DNA from: Asticcacaulis aquaticus
GTDB lineage: Bacteria > Pseudomonadota > Alphaproteobacteria > Caulobacterales > Caulobacteraceae
Reading direction: 5' to 3'
Length of the DNA stretch: 64,000 bases
Assembly (NCBI RefSeq): GCF_028550415.1
Contig: NZ_JAQQKX010000014.1
Coordinates: 42,469 to 106,468, forward strand
The notes under the pieces were generated by a model. It was given only the letters and a program-made list of their open reading frames with translations, was not told the DNA's origin and ran no database searches. Positions 59,892-64,000 of the stretch are shown here, one piece after another. The translations under genes were made by a program, and so were the position numbers. Positions within the stretch are counted from its first letter, which is position 1, and each line of letters starts with the position of its first letter.

Positions 59892-61141
59892 CACCAAGCG
59901 TCCTCACGTCGGGGGATGCGGGTGAATGATATCTTTGCCCCCAGCCGGTCGGCAGCAGGATTGCTCCACGGGCCGACTGTGACCACCGTGCTACCGTACC
60001 GCCTGTTAAGGGCGTCCAAGGCCTCTGTAATGGCTTCCTGCCGTCGTCTGACGTGTTCGTCGTCGGCAAGGAAATCTAACTGCCGTTGCGCGGTTAAAGA
60101 CAGGTCATCTAGGGACACATCCGCCTTCAATATTACGATCCCCGGAGGCAGTTCCCGCATGGCTTGAAACCATAGGCGCTCAAGAGCCTCCAGAACGCCC
60201 ATATCGTCGCATACAGCGGCCATGTGGTGTCCGCGCGACCAATGCCCCCCAAAGTAGCCTGACAGGCCTAGAATCAGCTTGCTGGAGGACCAATGATCCC
60301 GGCGCATTCTTCTGGCCGCTTTTACAGCCAGGATTCGGGTTACGTGTCGGCAAGCTTCCAAAGAACGGAAGGCCGGGGGCAGGACGCGTCCATGCCCATA
60401 TTGCGAACGTGCCGTAGGCTGGGCTTTGATATCGAACCCATTTATTGCGTAGGACATTCGCTCCCCCGCGACATTACCCCAGATTTGTCTAAGGTGTTTA
60501 GGGGCGGCGTTGCGTAGACAATCCGTCGTGCCGATACGGGCCTGATACAGTCTCTTTAGCGTACCCGGACCAATGCCCGGTATGTCTTTCAGGAGGATAT
60601 GAGATAGGAAAGCGGGAACGTGTTCGGGTTGCCATACGTTCAAGCCGTCCTTACCACCGTCTTTACACGCGATTTTCGCAAGCAACCGGTTCGGCGCAAA
60701 GCCAATGCTGCACGTAATCCAAGGCCCAACCTCATTTAATAGGCGTCGCTTAATCTCCCGACCAAGTCGGGTAGGGTCTTTTCTGTCATCGTCACTTATG
60801 ACAGAGCAAAGTTCGTCTATGGATTTTACGGCGTCTATGGGGATCGCGGACTCGACCTCAGCCATAAGGTAGTTATGCGCCCTGCGGTAAAGATCGACCT
60901 CTTGAGGCCATAGGATTATTTCAGGGCATAAACGACGAACGAGGGGCAAAGGCATAACGTTCTGCACGCCGAACTTTTTAGCCTCAGCAGAACATGCGAT
61001 TATACACGTATTCCCATTGCCTTCATGAGGGACAATGCCAACCGGCTTACCGCGTAAATGAGGGTGTGCAAACTGACTGCAACTGGCAAAAAATCCATTG
61101 AAGTCCAGATACATCACTTCGGCATACTGAGGCTTGCGCAC
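59891..61141 (-). CDS. Y-family (DinB/UmuC-like) translesion DNA polymerase
   Basis: The 416-residue protein has the Y-family catalytic residues: Asp 13 in YLDFNGFFAS, and SIDE at 107-110 (Asp 109, Glu 110). The helix-hairpin-helix is LKDIPGIGPGTLKRLYQARI, and the little-finger region ends at about 380. It differs from chromosomal DinB in having an N-terminal EGNGNTCIIACSAEAKKFGV and a long C-terminal tail, resembling polymerases in SOS cassettes of Alphaproteobacteria. It is preceded by a small coupled gene behind a LexA box. Confidence 0.9.
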   Translation of the reverse strand: MRKPQYAEVMYLDFNGFFASCSQFAHPHLRGKPVGIVPHEGNGNTCIIACSAEAKKFGVQNVMPLPLVRRLCPEIILWPQEVDLYRRAHNYLMAEVESAIPIDAVKSIDELCSVISDDDRKDPTRLGREIKRRLLNEVGPWITCSIGFAPNRLLAKIACKDGGKDGLNVWQPEHVPAFLSHILLKDIPGIGPGTLKRLYQARIGTTDCLRNAAPKHLRQIWGNVAGERMSYAINGFDIKAQPTARSQYGHGRVLPPAFRSLEACRHVTRILAVKAARRMRRDHWSSSKLILGLSGYFGGHWSRGHHMAAVCDDMGVLEALERLWFQAMRELPPGIVILKADVSLDDLSLTAQRQLDFLADDEHVRRRQEAITEALDALNRRYGSTVVTVGPWSNPAADRLGAKISFTRIPRREDAW

Positions 61142-61144
61142 GGT

Positions 61145-61387
61145 TCATGCTCGCAATTTGCCAGAGGGATAAAGCGCTTCCGGGGGAATGGTCGCTTCTG
61201 CCTCTTCTGGGGACAGTATACGCTCAATGGGCCGTGGCCACGGCAAGGCAGGTAAGGCTTTGCCCGTATCCCCATACAGGTCACCACCGACGCGGAAAAC
61301 CCCTTTAATTCTTTCCTCTTCATGGGCTTGCTGCGGCTGGGCCTCCCCCTTTCGCATTACCCACGCGCCGTCATACAGCTTTGGCAC
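61145..61387 (-). CDS. Small first protein of the SOS cassette
   Basis: GTG 61387 is chosen because AAGGAGG lies just upstream. The 80-residue protein starts MPKLYDGAWVMRKG and has a proline-rich C-terminal half with EEAEATIPPEALYPSGKL. It ends three bases before the Y-polymerase start. It has no recognised family. The LexA box lies 22 bases upstream of its start. Confidence 0.65.
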   Translation of the reverse strand: MPKLYDGAWVMRKGEAQPQQAHEEERIKGVFRVGGDLYGDTGKALPALPWPRPIERILSPEEAEATIPPEALYPSGKLRA

Positions 61388-61690
61388 CTCACCCTCCTTA
61401 ATGCATATGTTCTTTTTTTGTTCTCATATGCGGTGAGAGTCAATGCCGGGGGGGCCGTTTTCACACAGGCAATGCACATGCAGTTCTCACGGCTTGCGTA
61501 ATTCGGGATGAATTTACGTTTTGCCAGAAGAGAGGCCGGGGGGGTGAATTAAAGGAAAGCGAAACGCACGATCAGATATCACGTTGAAGTGGCCAGCATC
61601 AGATGGAGTTAAAGCCATTAGCTAGAGACTTTACAGGAACGTATTGGTTAAGTCATAATACGACGATGATAATTATCCATAAGGTGTGAT
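61388..61690. other. Divergent region with LexA box
   Basis: About 300 bases between the leftward SOS cassette and the rightward HNH-like gene. It holds the LexA box (61409-61423) near its left end and an AT-rich possible promoter (TTGGTT, 18 bases, GATAAT near 61640-61675) for the HNH-like gene. No further gene is seen. Confidence 0.5.
61409..61423 (-). promoter_or_regulatory. LexA (SOS) box, GTTC-N7-GTTC
   Basis: GTTC-TTTTTTT-GTTC matches exactly the alphaproteobacterial LexA consensus, a direct repeat with seven-base spacing. It lies 22 bases upstream of the cassette's first start codon, where bound LexA would block the promoter. CATATG repeats flank it on both sides. Confidence 0.9.
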
Positions 61691-62458
61691 TTGCCAAAAA
61701 ATACAGATAACAGGGATGGTGTATGCGCATTGTGTTTAAATCAGAAGACGCTATGTGACAGCCATATTATTTCTCGTTTGTGGTTTAAGGATATGTATAG
61801 AAACCAAAACTATGCAGTTGAAGTATCGTCTAATCATGATCGTAAATTAAAACGTAGAAATGGTTATCATGAATTTTTGCTATGTCGCGGCTGCGAAGAC
61901 ATAATAGATAAATACGAAAATGAAGCAACACGCCTTAGAGATGGGATAAATATATATTCTCGTCAGATAAATAAAGTTGAGGCTATAATTAGTGGGTTGG
62001 ATTACCGCCGATTCAAGCTATTTCAACTTTCAATATTGTGGCGCATGGGGGTCTCAAATTTAGATTTATTCAAGGCGGTGCAATTAGGCCCTCACCAAGA
62101 GGCCATCAGACAAATGGTATATCATGGGAATCCGGGCGAAATTGGCGATTTCGGCTGTGCTATTGGCTGCGCTACATATGAGGGCAAACTAGCAACAACT
62201 TGGGTCATTCCGCCCGAAAAGTCAGGATTACGACTTGAAAGCAATGGCATAAAAATCACCAAATATATCGTCCATTTTGGAGGATTTCATTGGCACTTCT
62301 ATGTCGCTCCACATAGTAAAATGGACAACTATATCATTCAGTATTTCTTGCAAAAGGATGGAACGTTTCGTACTTCTGCCGATAATATTCTGACGCCGGA
62401 AGTAAGAAAAACCGTTCTGGCGCTACAGAAAAGGCACAAACATAAGTCCAATTCTTAA
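61691..62458 (+). CDS. Zinc-finger / HNH-like protein of unknown function
   Basis: TTG 61691 follows AAGGTG by four bases. The 255-residue protein is encoded by AT-rich DNA. The N-terminus has a treble-clef-like pattern: CALCLNQKTLCDSHIISRLW and LLCRGCEDIIDKY, that is CxxC, SHxxS and CxxC, seen in HNH endonucleases and related DNA-binding folds. The middle is helical and the end beta-rich. No enzymatic residue set is certain. Its place in an accessory island makes a defence or DNA-processing role possible. Confidence 0.7.
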   Translation: MPKNTDNRDGVCALCLNQKTLCDSHIISRLWFKDMYRNQNYAVEVSSNHDRKLKRRNGYHEFLLCRGCEDIIDKYENEATRLRDGINIYSRQINKVEAIISGLDYRRFKLFQLSILWRMGVSNLDLFKAVQLGPHQEAIRQMVYHGNPGEIGDFGCAIGCATYEGKLATTWVIPPEKSGLRLESNGIKITKYIVHFGGFHWHFYVAPHSKMDNYIIQYFLQKDGTFRTSADNILTPEVRKTVLALQKRHKHKSNS

Positions 62459-62527
62459 TATGTCAGCGATATGACCATTATTACTAATTGGATCACGCTG
62501 AACAATAGCAAATAATGGTCGTGTTTC

Positions 62528-62815
62528 TTAACTGCCTACAGACTTGCGTCCGGTTCTTTTGCTTCGTATCTCGACGGGTCCGTGTGCCCATTCTTCGTTG
62601 ATCCCAGAAACATCAAATAGATCGCCGGGACTGACGTTTAGCGCTGTTGCAATTATTGCAATGAGAACCGCCGTAGGGTTCCGCTTCCCACGCTCCAATT
62701 CCGAAACGTACGCTTGATTTATAACCTCGATACGGAATGACAACTGCTCTTGCGAAATCCCCATCGCAAGACGCAAGCGGCGAACATTATAGCCAATGAT
62801 TTTAGCGACGTTCAT
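62528..62815 (-). CDS. XRE-family HTH regulator
   Basis: The 95-residue protein has a full HTH at about 8-65 (NVRRLRLAMGISQEQLSFRI, INQAYVSELERGKRNPTAVL), then a short tail. It lies between two rightward genes and is transcribed leftward, as typical of island or phage regulators. The target is not visible. Confidence 0.85.
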   Translation of the reverse strand: MNVAKIIGYNVRRLRLAMGISQEQLSFRIEVINQAYVSELERGKRNPTAVLIAIIATALNVSPGDLFDVSGINEEWAHGPVEIRSKRTGRKSVGS

Positions 62816-62915
62816 AGCCTTTTACGGGCTTGAATCCGCGAATATGACCATCTACTAAAATAGATATTTGGTGCGTTTAAACACGCCGGTATATCTATGA
62901 GGATTAGGAGATAAA

Positions 62916-63458
62916 ATGACGTTCTATGGATTTTTGGTAGGCACTTTAGCCGTTGTTGCGGTCATCGCATTCATTGGCACCCTGTTCCGCCTACCGTTCT
63001 TCGGCAACAGACGCCGATACGGTTTGATTGTTTTGGTGATCGTAATTGCAATCGGTAGTTCGCTTGATGGCCTCAAATCGGAAAAGGACATAGCGGAAGA
63101 CAAGGAGATAGATCAGATACGTAGTGGAATGAAGGAAGAGAAAGACGCTAAAAAAGACCTGACCACCGACGCCCTGATAAATTTTGATGCGCGGACTGTA
63201 GAGGGAACAATCACGAACCCTTCACCTTACGGCTTCAAGAACGTCAAATTGAAGTGCAAGGCGTTTGCGCCCTCTGGCAAAAAAGTCGAGACTGTGAAGG
63301 TGGAGGTTATGCGAAGCGTACCTGCGAACGGCAAACTGTCCTTTAGCGATGTACCGATTATGGAATTCATCGACCGTCAGGCGACAAGCAGCTATTGCGA
63401 GGTAACAGGCGCGGAGCGGTCATACGGTGCGGAAGCCGCCCCAGCCGAGACGAAGTAG
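62916..63458 (+). CDS. Small two-span membrane protein with beta-rich domain
   Basis: The 180-residue protein starts after AGGAG. Two N-terminal spans (VGTLAVVAVIAFIGTLF and YGLIVLVIVIAIGSSL) are followed by a charged helix (KEIDQIRSGMKEEKDAKKDL) and a beta-sandwich-like domain. That domain (EGTITNPSPYGFKNVKLKCK, SVPANGKLSFSDVP) recalls FxLYD-type repeats. Function is unknown. Confidence 0.75.
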   Translation: MTFYGFLVGTLAVVAVIAFIGTLFRLPFFGNRRRYGLIVLVIVIAIGSSLDGLKSEKDIAEDKEIDQIRSGMKEEKDAKKDLTTDALINFDARTVEGTITNPSPYGFKNVKLKCKAFAPSGKKVETVKVEVMRSVPANGKLSFSDVPIMEFIDRQATSSYCEVTGAERSYGAEAAPAETK

Positions 63459-63471
63459 TTGATGTGGAGGG

Positions 63472-63882
63472 TTAAGGCCGCTCGCTATAACCCTCCAATT
63501 CATTTGCTTTAAGATTAGGCACCACAATGAAATCACGCGGGATGATTAAGCCCTGATAGTCTTGGTTACTACGGTCAAGGGGGGGTATGTGCCTAGCGTA
63601 ATAATTGTCGGTATCAGACAGAAACGTCCAATCCCCTACCTTGCTGTGTAAGTTTACAGTGCTAAGATTTTCACTACGCCCTGACCTTTTTCCAATAACT
63701 TCATGGCCAGTGCTATTGTATAGGGCGTTGTGCTTTTTCTTAATGAGAGTTGGTATTTGAAGTTTGGACCTATCCTCATAAGTACTTTGTTTCATCATGT
63801 AAATCAACGTGCGACGTAAGTGCCAAATATACTCTCCGTATGAACCATGTGGCCGACCTAATTGCTTGCTTTTGATTGTACC
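63472..63882 (-). pseudogene. 3' remnant of a gene truncated by the IS3-family element
   Basis: The frame continues into the insertion-sequence end at 63883, and its apparent first residues (MSLRQSRGGSG) are encoded by the IS terminal repeat. The native part reads TIKSKQLGRPHGSYGEYIWH ... ANELEGYSERP, about 137 residues. No family is recognised. The upstream part of this gene would lie beyond the IS, outside the window. Confidence 0.7.
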
Positions 63883-64000
63883 TGAACCGCCCCGGCTTTG
63901 CCGGAGGCTCATTGGTTTAAGTTACGCGGCCAATTCTAAAGTGTCGAGGGCAGCGTAGTAGAGTTGTTCGGCCTCGGCTGGTGGGATGTTGCCAATGGGT
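63883..64000 (-). mobile_element. Right end of an IS3-family insertion sequence (continues past window)
   Basis: Bases 63883-63911 start with TGAACCGCCCCGG, the usual terminal inverted repeat of the IS3 (IS407-like) group, and lie just outside the transposase stop. The element extends beyond base 64000. The inserted end interrupts the gene at 63472. Confidence 0.85.
63922..64000 (-). CDS. IS3-family transposase (OrfB), C-terminal end only
   Basis: On the minus strand the last 25 codons read PIGNIPPAEAEQLYYAAL and end in LELAA before the stop at 63922-63924. PIGNIPPAEAE is the hallmark C-terminus of IS3-family DDE transposases. The rest lies outside the window. Confidence 0.9.
   Translation of the reverse strand, partial: PIGNIPPAEAEQLYYAALDTLELAA

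Noticed and set aside
1..64000. CRISPR array
   Set aside because: No regularly spaced direct repeats with unique spacers were seen; repeats in the window are palindromic and isolated.

Overview
The window looks like chromosome from a stalk-forming or stalk-related alphaproteobacterium of the family Caulobacteraceae, probably Asticcacaulis or a close relative. This is inferred from a complete holdfast (hfs) gene cluster, several Caulobacter-type TonB-dependent receptors, high-GC codon use and a LexA box of the alphaproteobacterial type (GTTC-N7-GTTC). No 16S gene or other species marker is present.

Layout. (1) 1-16.2 kb is a pectin / rhamnogalacturonan uptake and de-esterification locus: a receptor cut by the window edge, an ECF sigma factor, anti-sigma FecR and STN-type TonB-dependent transducer, a rhamnogalacturonan acetylesterase, a second large receptor, a pectin methylesterase, a second acetylesterase and two tandem 2OG-Fe(II)-oxygenase-like proteins. 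Two XRE-type regulators follow. (2) 17.4-31.3 kb is mixed housekeeping: glutathione peroxidase, a DUF4142-like protein, a periplasmic GH2 glycosidase, an S9 peptidase, HD-like and DUF72 proteins, an M23 peptidase, an RluA-type pseudouridine synthase, a SYLF lipid-binding protein, Cu/Zn superoxide dismutase, uracil-DNA glycosylase, a sulfur-stress group (rhodanese, BigR/SqrR-like repressor, AhpD-like protein) and a GH19-like lysozyme. (3) 31.3-46.2 kb has another TonB-dependent receptor, three related small envelope proteins around a bacteriophytochrome hybrid kinase, gatB, an ABC exporter pair and low-complexity exported proteins including an RcnB-like one. (4) 46.6-57.0 kb contains the holdfast export and synthesis genes hfsD, hfsABC (rightward) and hfsEFGH (leftward), with one unrecognised small gene between the two arms. 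(5) From tRNA-Ser(GCU) at 57.2 kb to the right edge the composition changes. This accessory region holds an SOS-type cassette (small protein, Y-family polymerase, Cys-rich protein, AT-rich membrane protein, SRAP protein) behind a perfect LexA box, an HNH-like zinc-finger protein, an XRE regulator, a small membrane protein, and an IS3-family insertion sequence that has truncated a neighbouring gene.

How the parts work together. The left locus can be read as outer-membrane import of pectin fragments under cell-surface signalling, with de-methylation and de-acetylation in the periplasm. The hfs cluster supplies an adhesive polysaccharide by a Wzx/Wzy-type route: HfsE initiates, HfsG extends, HfsH deacetylates, HfsF flips, HfsC polymerises and HfsA/B/D export. 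The right end is a probable island next to a tRNA gene in which DNA damage is likely to switch on translesion synthesis, abasic-site handling and an unknown membrane protein. Several dispersed palindromic repeats lie between genes.
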